Positions 11,201 to 21,800 of a DNA stretch of 64,000 nucleotides are shown one piece after another. The DNA is from Sphaerolaimus hirsutus (taxonomy: Eukaryota > Nematoda > Chromadorea > Monhysterida > Sphaerolaimidae). A program made the translations under genes and the position numbers. The stretch lies in assembly GCA_964036195.1 (NCBI GenBank), contig OZ038451.1, positions 20,224,318 through 20,288,317 on the forward strand, in the 5' to 3' direction. Position 1 is the first letter of the stretch; the number at the start of each line of letters is the position of its first letter. Below the pieces are notes generated by a model. That model did not search any database. It worked only from the letters and a program-made list of their open reading frames with translations, and was not told the DNA's origin.

Positions 11201-12074
11201 TGTATAGGGTGTCAAATTTCCGTTTTCCGTTTTCCGTTTCCATTTTCCACAGGCAAATTTGTTCCGTTTTCCATTCCGGTTTTCCGGCTGCTGAAAGTTT
11301 TTTTCCGTTTTCCATTCCGTTTTCCGGCCACTTTTTTTCCGTTTCCGCTTTTCCGGCTCATTTTCCGTTTTCTGGCTAAATTTTCAGTTTTTCCACCTTT
11401 TTCCATTTTCCGCCTCAATTTCCAGTTTTTCTGCCTTTTTCCTGTTTTCCGCCTCAATTTTCCGTTTTTTTCTGCCTCACTTTACCTTTTTCTGGCTCAA
11501 CTTGCCGTTTTCTGTTCCAGTCAAACTGGTAAACATTCATGCAGATTGTCAATTATGTAAATTTTTTCTGTTTCCAGCAAAATTTCTGCAAGTTTTTCCA
11601 CTTCCAGAAAAATTTGATCCATTTTCCAGCAAAATTTCAGCAAATTTTTCCATTTCTGTGCAAATTTAATTTTTCCGTTTCCGTTTTTCCGGCCCCTTTA
11701 TCTGTTTTCCGGCCGCTGAATTTTTTTTCCGTTTCCGTTTTCCGCCAAGTGCAAATTTTATTCCGTTTTCCGTTCCGTTTTCCGGCCGCTGATAATTTTT
11801 TTCCGTAACAATTTTTTTTGACACCCTAGACTTATGTACCGATTTTATTATCTATAGCGATGTTTCTACCTCTTGGCAAGATGCCAAGTCACCATACGGG
11901 GACTTTCCCATTCAGCCGCACTCGCCCACGCCTGTGAAGAGTAACGCGCCTGGATCACGTGGATCTGAAAACGCTGAACGCACGGGCACATTCCAACACC
12001 GGGATGGAGGTTCTGAGGACACTGGCACTGGCACGAACACTGGCACTGGAACAAAGACCGGGGATGTTGGTTGA
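8202..12074 (+). CDS. Single-pass membrane protein with signal peptide and one Ig domain
   Basis: Exons: 8202-8340 (ATG, signal peptide, first Ig cysteine in GYDVTLNCDAKT), 8744-8870 (core Trp in FHIWTLPG), 8967-9071 (D-x-x-G-x-Y-x-C motif, GDQIGTYKC), 9899-9948, and 10698 onward (helix GLLITAAFGVVCALVLAVAY then KRR stop-transfer). Phases 1,2,2,1 all match. If exon 5 runs to its stop at 10832-10834 the product is 185 residues. A further exon, 11881-12074 (DAKSPYGDFPIQPHSPTP..., Gly/Thr-rich, stop TGA), joins in phase 1 from a donor at 10796 or 10823 and would give a longer tail. The exon 1 donor (GTTGGT) is weak. The role is probably cell-surface recognition or adhesion (inference). A transposon splits exon 4 from exon 5 (see 9949-10694). 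Confidence 0.75.
8341..8743 (+). other. First intron of the Ig gene
   Basis: Starts at a weak donor (GTTGGT) and ends in the acceptor ttaatttttcag. Phase 1. It contains a poly-G run near 8415 and otherwise AT-rich sequence. Confidence 0.6.
9072..9898 (+). other. Third intron of the Ig gene, holding transposon copies
   Basis: Donor GTGAGT and acceptor aaaccacag. It contains the MITE at 9399-9648 nested in a diverged TACCGTATTTACTC-type element: an end near 9366 (catatttactcgaa) and C-rich arms at 9656-9730. Confidence 0.65.
9399..9648. mobile_element. MITE with CCTACACACTAGTTTTCACC termini
   Basis: Left terminus cctacacactagttttcacc; right terminus is its inverted copy ggtgaaaactagtgtgtgta. 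About 250 bp, AT-rich centre. Other copies: 27391-27629 and 36893-37136. Confidence 0.85.
9949..10694. mobile_element. Introner-like inverted-repeat element inside the Ig gene
   Basis: Terminal inverted repeats of about 38 bp (35 of 38 identical): left end GGGCCAGTTCCGCAAGTAGA, right end the inverse of GTGCCGGTTCCGCAAGTGGA. It is flanked by CAG on both sides (9946-9948, 10695-10697). Removing the element and one CAG gives TGG ACA GGA CTT, an in-frame join between the exodomain exon and the transmembrane exon. The left terminus has GG where GT would give an exact donor. A second donor 15 bases in (GCAA|GTAGAC) paired with the CAG acceptor also keeps frame. The left half carries a 50-bp tandem repeat, and the minus strand has a 77-codon frame at 10242-10475 that I do not recognise. 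Confidence 0.75.
9965..10275. repeat. 50-bp tandem repeat (GTTAAAAGTTGAG type)
   Basis: About six head-to-tail units built from gttaagagttgag, ttaaaggttaaaag and ttgagtcaaaag sub-motifs. The right arm (10510-10680) has diverged inverted versions. There are no unique spacers. Confidence 0.85.
11205..11828. mobile_element. hAT-like element with TTTCCG repeat body
   Basis: Ends TAGGGTGTCAAAT / TTTGACACCCTA, body of TTTCCG repeats. Flanks gttatgta and gacttatgta are similar but not an exact 8-bp duplication. It lies in the putative last intron of the Ig gene. Confidence 0.85.
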
Positions 12075-12225
12075 ACTTTGTGTGGAGGTACTTCAAAGTT
12101 GTAAAATGTATCCATTTGTAGTTAAAAAGTATTTTTGGATTTTTGTTTGCCATAATTAGTTCTGGCATAAGATTTATATAAATAATAATACCCCATTTTT
12201 TTCGTGTATATCTACAGTAAATATA

Positions 12226-12614
12226 CCGTATTTCCTCGAAATACCCCCCCTTGAATAAACCCCCCCCTCGGAATACCCCCAGGTGTTTTCAGGGTGAGGA
12301 AAAAATACCCCCCCCTCGAAATACCCCCGTTTGGAATGAAGTTCATCATGTATGCAATGTACATGATGTAGCTTGTGGGGATAATTTGCATCGCTGCTAT
12401 ACATAGACTAGTTTGTGCAACGATGCACGTTGATACGTCCAAATATGCCCCCCTTGGTTGCATTTCTTATCATTTTGTGTATGTTTTGCCTATTCTTTAC
12501 TACCTTATTCACGAAAATTTCTGGCGAAATAACACCCCCCCCCCTCGAAATACCCCCTCAAAATTTCCACTCTGAAAAAATAACCCCCTGGGGGTATTTC
12601 GAGGAAATACGGTA
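12226..12614. mobile_element. TACCGTATTTCCTCGAAATA element
   Basis: Termini taccgtatttcctcgaaata and the inverted gaggaaatacggta, followed inward by C-runs on this strand. The core includes catgtacattgcatacatga-like sequence and the tttctggcgaaat motif shared with the other copies. Confidence 0.9.
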
Positions 12615-12646
12615 GGCAAATCTCACGGGACACAACGCTCACGATC

Positions 12647-12882
12647 TCAAGACACAGGCATCGGGCGCCTACGCCACGCCAGCGCCATACGATATGAAAG
12701 CAGTTGTGCAGCCCAGCGGCAGCGTGTCCGATCAGTTGACGCAGTCGCAAGAAGAGTCCGCTTCTCGTAAACACCATCGAAGTCCGCAAAGTAGAACGGC
12801 AGAGTGAAGTTCGGCAGTGGTGGCAGCATGGGTTTGGTGTAGTTGATGGTAACAGTGGTCAATTCCATGAGTTGATACACCC
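12647..12882 (-). CDS. Orphan coding exon, unrecognised
   Basis: An acceptor (gacttttttccag) starts the exon at 12882. The phase-1 frame reads VYQLMELTTVTINYTKP then LPPLPNFTLPFYFADFDGVY, and stays open to a stop at 12647. GC-rich third positions and the balanced composition indicate real coding sequence. The 3' part may use another frame. A signal-peptide-like start at 13120 (-), MSILSKINALLLF, lies just upstream but its donors do not match the phase. Confidence 0.5.
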
Positions 12883-14160
12883 CTGGAAAAAAGTCTTGAT
12901 GTTTTTGATTTTTGTAGTGCAGTTACATTGCGTACCAATCAGCAAATATGGGTTCGTTTGTGGTGACATTTATTTTTAGTGGTGGTTATAGTGTTGACCC
13001 CCATAGTGTTTTATCCACCATTATATAAAAATAAAAAACAAAAAAATTTTCCATGCAAATTTTAACTTTGGACAACCACCAAAAAAGCAGCAATGCATTG
13101 ATTTTGCTGAGAATCGACATGCTGCACAAGGACACCTTAATTTATTACCCGGTATACTGGGTAAACACCAACATCTGTCACATTTCAAATGGGAGGACAG
13201 ATAAAAAATTTACTCCCATCCCGGAACATAAAGGCATTTAACCAGGAGTGTAAGTGATGAGAAAGGTGGTGAAAAATGTGTGATGTAAGTTGTAAGTAGA
13301 GTTGATGATTAGACTTAAGTTACAGCAGGTTTCTTAATGAACACACTTGTCAATTTACCCACCATTTATCACTTCACTCACAACTTATAACTTTACACAA
13401 CATTTGTCAGTTTTCTTGTCACTGAATTGGAATTGGCCTCACGTCTCAAATATTTCAAACAAATGTGAAATGTAAATGATCATGTGTTTTAATTGATGAT
13501 ATGATTCATCAGTGGCAGCTCAAAACTTTAATACTGATATATATTTACTATAAATACAGTGACACAAAGAGCCTACTGATTACAGAGTGCTTACTTCAAC
13601 TGATTCATTTAATTCGTATAACATAAATATGAACAATGAATATGTATCGCAAAATAGTGGGTGGAGGCGGGCAGATGGTATAGGACAGTGAGATCAAATG
13701 ACTGCCGACTGAATGCCAAACAAATGGTTGTGTGATGCGTAGTGAAGTGTCTTCACACTCTCATTTTATTTCAGCATGGAGCCACTTCTCTGTGTGAATC
13801 TACTGGGTGGCAGCATGTTGTGAAGCATGTGGAAACATGTAAACATCTCTTCACAGGTCCCAGCCCACTTCCACACTTCTCACACCGCTTCACAAACTAT
13901 TTTGCTGTTAGTGCACAAAAAAAACCCTAATTAAATGCCCAAATGTAGCCATTAGTGTCCGCCACAGCTAAATAGTAAACAAATTGGCCACTTAATATCA
14001 CAATTTTGTCACATAATGCTGTTGTCAACAAAACTCTAGATGGTCACATTTTGTAACTCGCCAACATCAAATGTGTTCACCAGAAAATAATCAAAGAAGT
14101 TGAACACAAATACCGCTACAAGCCTTAACAAATATTTAATGACAGTCTGTTTCATTCTAA
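12883..14160. other. Stretch without a firm gene
   Basis: AT-rich. The plus-strand frame at 13053-13241 and a minus-strand start at 13120 are weak candidates. No transposon termini were recognised. Confidence 0.4.
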
Positions 14161-14162
14161 AC

Positions 14163-14531
14163 ATACAAGTAAGTGTCTGACAAAAAATGGATTTTGTGCT
14201 ACTTTTTTGTTGGACACTTGAAAGTTGAAATGTTGATTTGCAGTGATTTACATGGGAGGGTTTAAAGTTGCATAAAAACATAACCTCTAAAATGCCACCT
14301 TTACAGAATTTACTTGGGGTAAATTTTGTGACATCATAATGACATCATTGCAGGAACAGAATTTGACAAAAACATTACTCTTAAATTTACCCAGGTAAAT
14401 TTTGTGAAGGAGGCATTTTAGAGGTTATGTTTTTATGCAACTTTTAACCTTAAACATACACCACCATAAATCAACATTTCAGATGTCTAACAAAAAAGTT
14501 GCCGAAAATCAATTTTTCGTTTGACACTTAC
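14163..14531. repeat. Long imperfect palindrome
   Basis: The left arm (14163-14330) and right arm (14390-14531) are inverted copies: aacataacctctaaaatgcc in the left arm pairs with ggcattttagaggttatgtt in the right. Probably a hairpin-type element. Confidence 0.8.
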
Positions 14532-14853
14532 TGGTCTTTATTTGGGGGGGGGGGATTTACAACTTGAAATATTTTGAAAAAAATTCTTAGCTTTGCATGT
14601 GGTGTAGTTATACTGTTTTTCTCACGTTTAGCTGTTTCTTACTTGATGTCTTTTTTGAATATCCAAACAGATGCCGGACCTGAATAGGACATTAAAACTT
14701 AAGAAAACAAAATTGAAATGCAGCGACAGGAACTATAGCAGTTATTGTTACTGGCAGTTGGCCTGCTGGTATATAGTGGGTGTCGGTGACCGGTGTTGTC
14801 TACACTGCCCCTAAATTCTAGCTTTCTACCACCCTCAGAACTGGAGGTACGGC
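14532..14853. other. Fragment of an element containing tgccggacct
   Basis: Holds gatgccggacct at 14671 and continues after the 14854-16086 insertion (ggtgccggacct near 16117). The motif recurs in the long-TIR element at 44933-47405. Confidence 0.5.
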
Positions 14854-16086
14854 CAACGATGGGTAAGTTCTCAAAAAAAAACACTTTCTGTGTTTTGAGT
14901 TTTTCAAAAATGAATACCTGAGTTTTTTGAGTTTTTTTCTCGAAAAAAACTTGAGTAACTCTGTTTTTATTTCTGTGTTTTTTTGTAAAAACTCGAGTTT
15001 TTAGAGTTTTTTACTAAAAAACTCGAGTTTTTTCCCAAAGAACTCAAGTTTTTCCAAAAAATTATGATTTATGGCATTTTGATGTGGAAACAGTGGTTTT
15101 CTTATAAAATATTGGTTTTGCACATGTTTTAGCTCCACATAACATCTGTGTATTCATTCAAGTGTCGAAAAAGTCCATACCACAATGAGTACATCCACAT
15201 CACAACACCAGCATCAACAAAATGCCCAGAAATCACAATTTACGCAGTACATCAAAATTCTTCAATGGATGTGCACTGTATGGAAGGCTACAGAATTGAT
15301 TTTAACTACAACTACTGTATTACCTTGAAATGGGGGTTTATTATTTCACCAGCAAATTTTGACAGGGGGGCTTATTTGAGGGGGGGGGGGTTATTATTTT
15401 GTCAGAAAATTTCATAAGGATCATGGTAAATAGTAGGCATTTACATTTAAATAGTAGTAGTCAATGTAAATAGTAGGCAGTTATAAATGTACAAACAGGA
15501 TATATTTGAAATAAACGTGTAAATAGATAGCTGCACAATCTAGTACAGTCTATGTGTAGCTGCGATGCAAATTAGCAGTAATAAATACACCATATACATT
15601 CGATAATACATGTACATCATCCCAGAGGGGGGTATTTGGAGGGGGGGCTTATTATTTTGCCATTCCATTTTGAGGGGGGTTAATTCAAGGTAATATGGTA
15701 TACTGAAACATGTTGAAACTTAAATTGTCAATTCCACCAGGATATGTGCAATTGTGCATGCCATCTTTAATTTCTTCTTTGTTCCATAATAAAATATGAA
15801 TACATTGATGTACATATTTTTTACATATACTATACATGCATATCTTATCTTGTTTAATTAGTTTAGCTGAATTCATGTGAATTCAACCACTTCGCTGAAA
15901 AAAACTCAAAAAACTCAAAAAACTTTTCTGTGTTTCCGTGTTTCTGTGTTTCTGTGTTCTCCAAAAAAAAACTCATTTGAGTGTTGAGTTTTTCAAAATT
16001 TGTGAGTTTCCGTGTTTCTGTGTAAAACAAAAACACAGAAACTCAATGAGTTTCTGTGTTCAATTTCTGTGTTCTTTCCATCGTTG
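14854..16086. mobile_element. CAACGATGG-ended element, GAGTTTTTT repeat body
   Basis: Ends CAACGATGG / CCATCGTTG with the exact 8-bp duplication ggtacggc (14846-14853 and 16087-16094). The body is rich in aactcaaaaa / gagtttttt and ttctgtgtt repeats. A TACCGTATTT-type element (15313-15700) and a short open stretch (15148-15310) lie inside. Confidence 0.85.
15313..15700. mobile_element. Diverged TACCGTATTACCTTG element
   Basis: Starts tactgtattaccttgaaat and ends caaggtaatatggta, with G-runs following both ends. Nested in the 14854-16086 element. Confidence 0.75.
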
Positions 16087-16094
16087 GGTACGGC

Positions 16095-17017
16095 ATCTGC
16101 AGAGGAAAAATTAAAGGTGCCGGACCTGTGTGTGTATGTGTGGGACACTGAAATAACATGTATGGCGACCCACCCTGTAGTGGGTCGCTGTGGCCTCCCC
16201 CATTGATGGGGAGTAGAGGGGGGTTACAACTGTATACCCCTGCATTTTCAGCTTTCTACTTACCCCATAGTGCGAGATAGAACATCCGTAGTGAAATCAA
16301 AAATAGGGTGCCGGATCTGACCGGGAAGGTGTTTACATATAACAGCAGAAAAGCCCATCCTATTCCTAGAAACGATACAACTCAAAATATGTAGTTTGTG
16401 CCTTGGCCCCCTTTGCAGAATTCACAACATTCCCATGGTTGCTGCCATTTGCAATCCCTTTGCTGCCAGTGATGTGAAAGGATCTGCGCCATAGATGGTC
16501 AATATTTGTGGCAGTTACTGAAGTGAGTGACAGGCATTGTGTTTAGCATAGGTAGTTGTTAAAATGTACTTTTACTCTCAAACTACGTATACTCGAGTAC
16601 TGAGAAATATGTTTACGTTTCCTCTGAAAAAAGTACCAGTACTCGCTTTTACATATACTTTTTGAAAGTACCCAAGTTCAGAATAGATAGTGTTTTACAT
16701 AGACGTTTTAAAGGCATAGAAGGAAAAGGGGAGCAAATATGCTAAAATGGAGAAAATAATTGAAAATGTGTATAGAAGCACAAATGTGTATGTAGCCAAA
16801 AATAGCTGAAAATAGGCAAAAAGTTATGAAAATAACTGAGTTTGAGCGAAAACTGGGTCACAAATCTCCTAAAGTGGCACTAAATATGTATTTTTTAGTA
16901 AATGTAAATACATTTTTCAACTTCACTGCACATCCCCATTTTCTGCCATGGGATGGGGGTCCACAAAGCCGACACTCCTGTAAAAGCAACATTCAAAAAC
17001 CACTCCAAAAGTCACAA
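16095..17017. other. Downstream flank of the receptor gene
   Basis: No gene. At 16560-16690 is an inverted-repeat segment with tactcgagtactgagaaata and agtactcgcttttacatata, related to 27130-27290 and 33235-33300. Confidence 0.5.
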
Positions 17018-19793
17018 TCACATCACCACACCCCCCATCGCTAACCGGCGCACGCACTGCACAAAAGTAGCCCAAAGCGCGCCGTGCGACCACACGAGCA
17101 CAACGGGGCTGGCGCACAGGTTCACGCTGTCCAACTGCCCGCCGACGGCCAACACGACGCCGGGCAGGAGGTCGCGGCCCAGGTGCACCAGCAGAGTGAA
17201 CAGGGTGATGCTGTTGTGCAACGCGACCAGCTTGATCAGGCAGCTGCGGATTGGCACCCAGTTTCTAAGAGTCGATAAGTCCAACATTTTGAAGATTACC
17301 GTATTTCCTCAAAATACCCCCAGGGCCCGGCAGGGGGTTTCTTTTGTCAGAGTGGAAATTTTGAGGGGGGTTATTTCGAGGGGGGGCTTATTCGAGGGGG
17401 CGGGGTTATTATTTCGTCAGAAATTTTCACGAAATTCGTAGTAATGAGTACGCTTTTATATACCCAAAACAGGTAATCAACGTGTCCAAGTAGGGTATAT
17501 CTGGACATATCAACGTCCATTGCTACACAAACTAGTAAATACATGTGTAGCTACGATGCAAACTGCGACCAACATATACATCATGTACATTGCATACATC
17601 ATGTACATAATTCCAGACGGGGGGGGGGGGGTTATTTTTTCGAGGGGGGGTTATTTTTTCCCCAGCTCAAAAACACCTGGGAATATTTCGAGGGGGCGGG
17701 GTTTATTCAAGGGGGGGGGGGGGGGTAAATCGAGGAAATACGGTAGTTAGACATCGGGAAAGGGAAAGGGTTTGAATCTACAATTTGGACATACCATTTT
17801 TCACCATCTTCCATTTTTTCAATGTCAATTTCACAATTTCACCCTTGTTAAAGTGTAACATTTTGACACTTTTGGAGCAATTGAGTGAAATTTAAAAAAA
17901 ATCTCAACCGAGAAGTCGATAAGTCCATGCTATCCAGTAAAAGGATACTAAGTTCACCCCATTTCATAAAGTTCTCTAAGTAAATAGGTATTTTCATTTT
18001 CACAACTGCAATTTACCTTGTCAATTCCATGCTGCGTTTTATGGACAGCCTGACATGCAGGGGCTGCGGTTGCCTGCCGAAATCCTTCCAAAACTCCCTA
18101 TTTTTCTCAAACAAGTGCCAACAACCAAATAGACACATCAGGGATATCAGCGTCAACAGCATTGTGCCCATAATTTGAACTGTTTCAATGCCCACCACCT
18201 TTCCATGGGTGCACATTGTTACCTGTGGGCAATCCCAGACCTTGCAAAATTCCCAGTAAAATGTAAAATGTCATGCAAAGTGTCAAACGCCATGTAAAAT
18301 GCCCTGTAAAATGGCAAACCTTTGACACTTTGCATGACACTTGACATTTACAGGTCATTTTACAGGGTCTAGGAATGGCACCAGTTCACGTGCTTTTGTG
18401 TCATAGGGCTGGACAAAAGTGTAGGCCATTATTGGCTGACTGGACATCAGGAGGGCAAACGCCCAGGGGGCCACTGTGAAAGTTGTGCAGTTTTTGTTGT
18501 GTTGTTTAGTTCTATTGGAGGTATGCCATTCTATCGGAAGAAATACGGTAATGTATTGTAATGTGCACCAACACCAGATTCATTGATATCGACAGCATTG
18601 CACTAATCTATTAATATGGAATGTTTTAAACACATTTGAGTTTACTGGAATGAATTGACGTTTTTTATGTCTGATGTTTTGTCTGAAGGTAACTCAACCA
18701 GCTCAACTGGTTAGAGATTTTATCCTGTCTCAAGACTCAACTCAAGACTCTCCTGTTTTTGCTGACTCGACCAAGTTGACTCGCTGACTCACTCAGCCAA
18801 AAGATTTGAATTGCCCAAACTCTAGTTTGAGAAATGAAGTTTCAAGCACTTTGGCTATCAGTAAATACATCTAATTTCACCTGTCACCAGAGCCCTGTTC
18901 CAGTAACTTTTAAACCAGTGTGTGTCATATATCCTGTAGTTTGTCAGCTTGTATGTGAAAAGAGCCCTTTCCAGTGCCAAAGAAGCAACAATGAACACCA
19001 CAACACAGTACTGGTTGGACGGCAGCCAAAGTACGAGACTGCATGTGATGCGTTCCATCTGTGAGACAAAATACTGTATTTACTTGAATAATTCTCCCGG
19101 GTATTTTTTTTTCATCAGACTTTTCGATGGGGGCAATTCGAGGGGGGACATGTTCGAGGGGGAATTATTTTTTCGTCAAAATTTTCAAGCATGTTTTTAT
19201 CAACTCAGTTTATGAAACAGGCTTTATTAACAACATAACATAGGTACCATTTTAGTTCAGATTATACGGAATAAATTTATCATATGCGTAAAGGGGGGAA
19301 TATCCGAATATCCCCCTCACTCGTCTAACAGCGGAGAATTATTCAAGGGGGGATTATTCAAGACGGTAAATAGGTAGGTATACTCTGCGGCATGCTATAT
19401 ACATTTTATGACGTGGACAGCACAGCGTGACGTCATCATTAAAATTTTTTTCCAAAAATAAAAAAAACTGACATAATGACGCCTGGCACTATTTTCTTAA
19501 CATTTTTTGTATTTTAAAAACTGACCGACCACGAGTAAACAAGGATTTTCTACGAAGTAGAGAGCTAAAAGCCTGTGGAACTCTATCGCAAAATTAGCGA
19601 CGCCCTTCACTTCTGACGCGATTGCCATATTTATAAATTGCCACCGTACAAAATTGTCCATAGTGCGAGTTTTCAAGACAACGCAAAGCAGAAAAAAATT
19701 GATTAAAATTGATAATAATGATAGTGCACACAAAAAGATCAGTGCTATTTGAGTAGGTGGATTAGTTAGCGTATCTTTCATAATTTCGCACAT
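17018..19793 (-). CDS. Seven-transmembrane G-protein-coupled receptor, chemoreceptor-like
   Basis: Five exons: 19554-19793, 18881-19058, 18382-18473, 18017-18222, 17018-17264. Together they make 963 bases, 320 residues plus TGA, with every phase matching (0,1,0,2). Exon 1 has TM1 (SILINFFLLCVVL) and TM2 with an Asp-like Glu (NMAIASE). Exon 2 has the TM3 cysteine exactly 25 residues before the Arg of LER, the DRY-equivalent. Exon 3 is TM4. Exon 4 has an extracellular-loop-2 cysteine (VTMCTHG), TM5 and a basic third loop. Exon 5 has TM6 and TM7 (NLCASPVVLVW in place of NPxxY). The LSIKRSMELTRNW segment before TM6 recalls nematode Sra/Sre-type receptors; that family call is inference. Introns 1 and 4 hold TACCGTATTT-type elements and intron 3 is an introner-like element. 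The plus-strand frame 18834-19064 is a shadow. Confidence 0.85.
17297..17745. mobile_element. TACCGTATTTCCTC element in receptor intron 4
   Basis: Termini taccgtatttcctcaaaata and gaggaaatacggta. Long G-runs near 17618 and 17710. The core carries the atacatcatgtacattgcat motif of the family. Confidence 0.9.
18223..18381 (-). mobile_element. Introner-like element forming receptor intron 3
   Basis: The whole 159-base intron is one inverted-repeat element. Read on the gene strand it begins GTGCCATTCCTAGACCCTGT and ends in ttgcccacag. The inner arms (tgacctgtaaatgtcaagtg against tgtcatgcaaagtgtcaaac) belong to the CCCAAGCCCTGTAAAGTG family at 49216-49438 and 62215-62697. Removing it joins CTG to GTA in frame between TM4 and the loop-2 cysteine. 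Confidence 0.75.
19068..19370. mobile_element. TACTGTATTTACTTGAATAA element in receptor intron 1
   Basis: The start actgtatttacttgaataat and the end ttattcaagacggtaaata are inverted relatives of the taccgtatttactcgaataa subfamily. G-runs follow. Confidence 0.8.
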
Positions 19794-19929
19794 TTTTTAA
19801 ATAATTTTTCACTTTTTCACTAACAGCTTGGATGTACGTTGATTTTACAATGAAAAATTTACTGTCCAATGAACTGTAAGTCCTTAGTGTGTGTAATTAG
19901 TGCTGTATTGTGATCGAAAAGCACAAAAA

Positions 19930-20349
19930 TACCGTATTTACTCGAATAATTCCCCCCACTTGAATAATTACCCCACTCGAATAATTCCCCCCTGTTAGGC
20001 GAGTGAGGAAAAAATAATTTCCCCACTTGAATAATCCCCCCCCCCCAATGATGGAAGGTAGTTAATGCACATTTATTTCAAAAACAATTGATGAAGTCAA
20101 CCCAAGCAAAAGAACTGTGTGTGGTTTGATTCACAGAATGCAAATGCAGTACATCGGGTGTTCAAAGATGCAAGTGTGCACTACCAATGGAAACAGGATG
20201 TGTATTTAGTGTGATAGAAACATGGCTGAAAATTTTGACGAAATAATAATCCCCCCACTTGAATAATTCCCCCCCTTGAATAGTTCCCCCCTCAAAAATG
20301 TCTGACGAAAAAATAATTCCCCGGGGGAATTATTCGAGTAAATACGGTA
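19930..20349. mobile_element. TACCGTATTTACTCGAATAA element
   Basis: Clean termini taccgtatttactcgaataa and ttattcgagtaaatacggta, with C-run arms. It lies just 5' of the receptor start codon, in the probable promoter region. Confidence 0.9.
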
Positions 20350-20784
20350 TAACTGAGTCATGCTGGCTGCTGGAAGGATGGAAAAATCTATCATCAACAA
20401 GTTAAATATTGCGGTGTGTGTTACTGACAACCCATTATATTACTGAAAGTTACCGGCAATTACCACAAGCGGCGAATATTTTTCCCGGAACGTTTTTTCG
20501 TTTTTTGGAACGATTTTTCTTTTATAAGTTACCCCGGTAATCACCGGTAAATGCGAAATTGTCAAATGTTATGCAGTGTCAAAAGTCATGTAAAATTAGC
20601 TGTAAAATATCAAATGTCTTTAACTCGAAAATACTGTATTTCTTCTAATATTGAAACCGAGATACCTCCAATAGAATAAAACTTCAAATTGAACGACAGG
20701 ATAGAAATTACGTTGAAAGAATGCCAAAAACAAAACAAAAACAAATGGATTGCCAGAGAGATTCGAGGATTCAAAAAGATAATT

Positions 20785-21196
20785 ACCGTATTTCCTTAAA
20801 ATACCCCCTGGGGATGATTGTTTAAGAGTAGAATTTTGAGGGGGGTAAACGAGGGGGGTATTTCGAGGGGGGGTATTTCGAGGTAGGGCTTATTATTTCG
20901 CCAGAAATTTTTTAACTCCCAGTACTAATTTGTTGTTTGTGATGTACGCAGCCGTTGAAAAATACAACAATAACCACCACTACAATACATGGTACAAAAC
21001 CTGCTCTCACGTAACACAATCACTGTTTCTGACGTGTGTTCTGCATTGCCCGGATACCAAACCGCAGCTTTAGTCGTAAATATGTTTCCTTTACATACAA
21101 TTTAGGTGGGTATTTCGAGGGGGTGGGTAATAATTTCATAGTGTCCATTTCGAGACGGGGGGTATTTCGAGGGGGGTATTTTGAAGAAATACGGTA
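20785..21196. mobile_element. TACCGTATTTCCTTAAAATA element
   Basis: Starts taccgtatttccttaaaata and ends tgaagaaatacggta, with G-runs on this strand. The core includes acacgtgtgttctgcattg-like sequence shared with 23450 and 53830. Confidence 0.85.
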
Positions 21197-21371
21197 TTAG
21201 GTCAATTTCAATTTGATGCTCTGATATCATTGTTGAGCTTCATAAAAAATAAAACTATGTTGAAATGAAAAATGTGTCAAAAAACTGGTGGAAAAAATAA
21301 AATTGTATTTTCCAATAAACGGCACCAATATTTACAACGGCACCTCGCTTAGAAAACGGCAATAAGTAGAT

Positions 21372-21800
21372 ACCGTATTACCTCGAAATACCCCCATGGG
21401 GGTTTATTATTTCGCCAACAAAATTTGAGGGGGGGTTTATTCGAGGGGGGGTCTTATTATTTCGTCAGAAATTTTCGTAAGGATCGTAGTAAATAGTAGG
21501 CATTTGCATGCCCAAAACAGGTAATAAATGTGTCCAAACAAGATATATTTGGACATAAAAACGTAGATTAGCTACACAAACATGTCCATGTGTAGCTGCA
21601 ATACAGATAAACAGTAATATACATCATGTACATTGCATACATGACGTATTTATTATGTACATGACGTACATCATTCCAAAGGGGGGGGGGTATTTCGGGG
21701 GGGGGGGGTTTATTATTTCCCCAGCCGATTTTGAGGGGGGTTAATTCGAGGGGGGGGGGGGTTAATTCAAGGGGGGGGATAATTCGAGGTAATACGGTAG
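21372..21800. mobile_element. TACCGTATTACCTCGAAATA element
   Basis: Termini taccgtattacctcgaaata and tcgaggtaatacggta. The core has tgtacattgcatacatgacg. Confidence 0.9.

Noticed and set aside
13065-13120. Signal-peptide-like start upstream of the orphan exon at 12882
   Set aside because: None of its possible donors gives the phase needed to join the 12882 exon.
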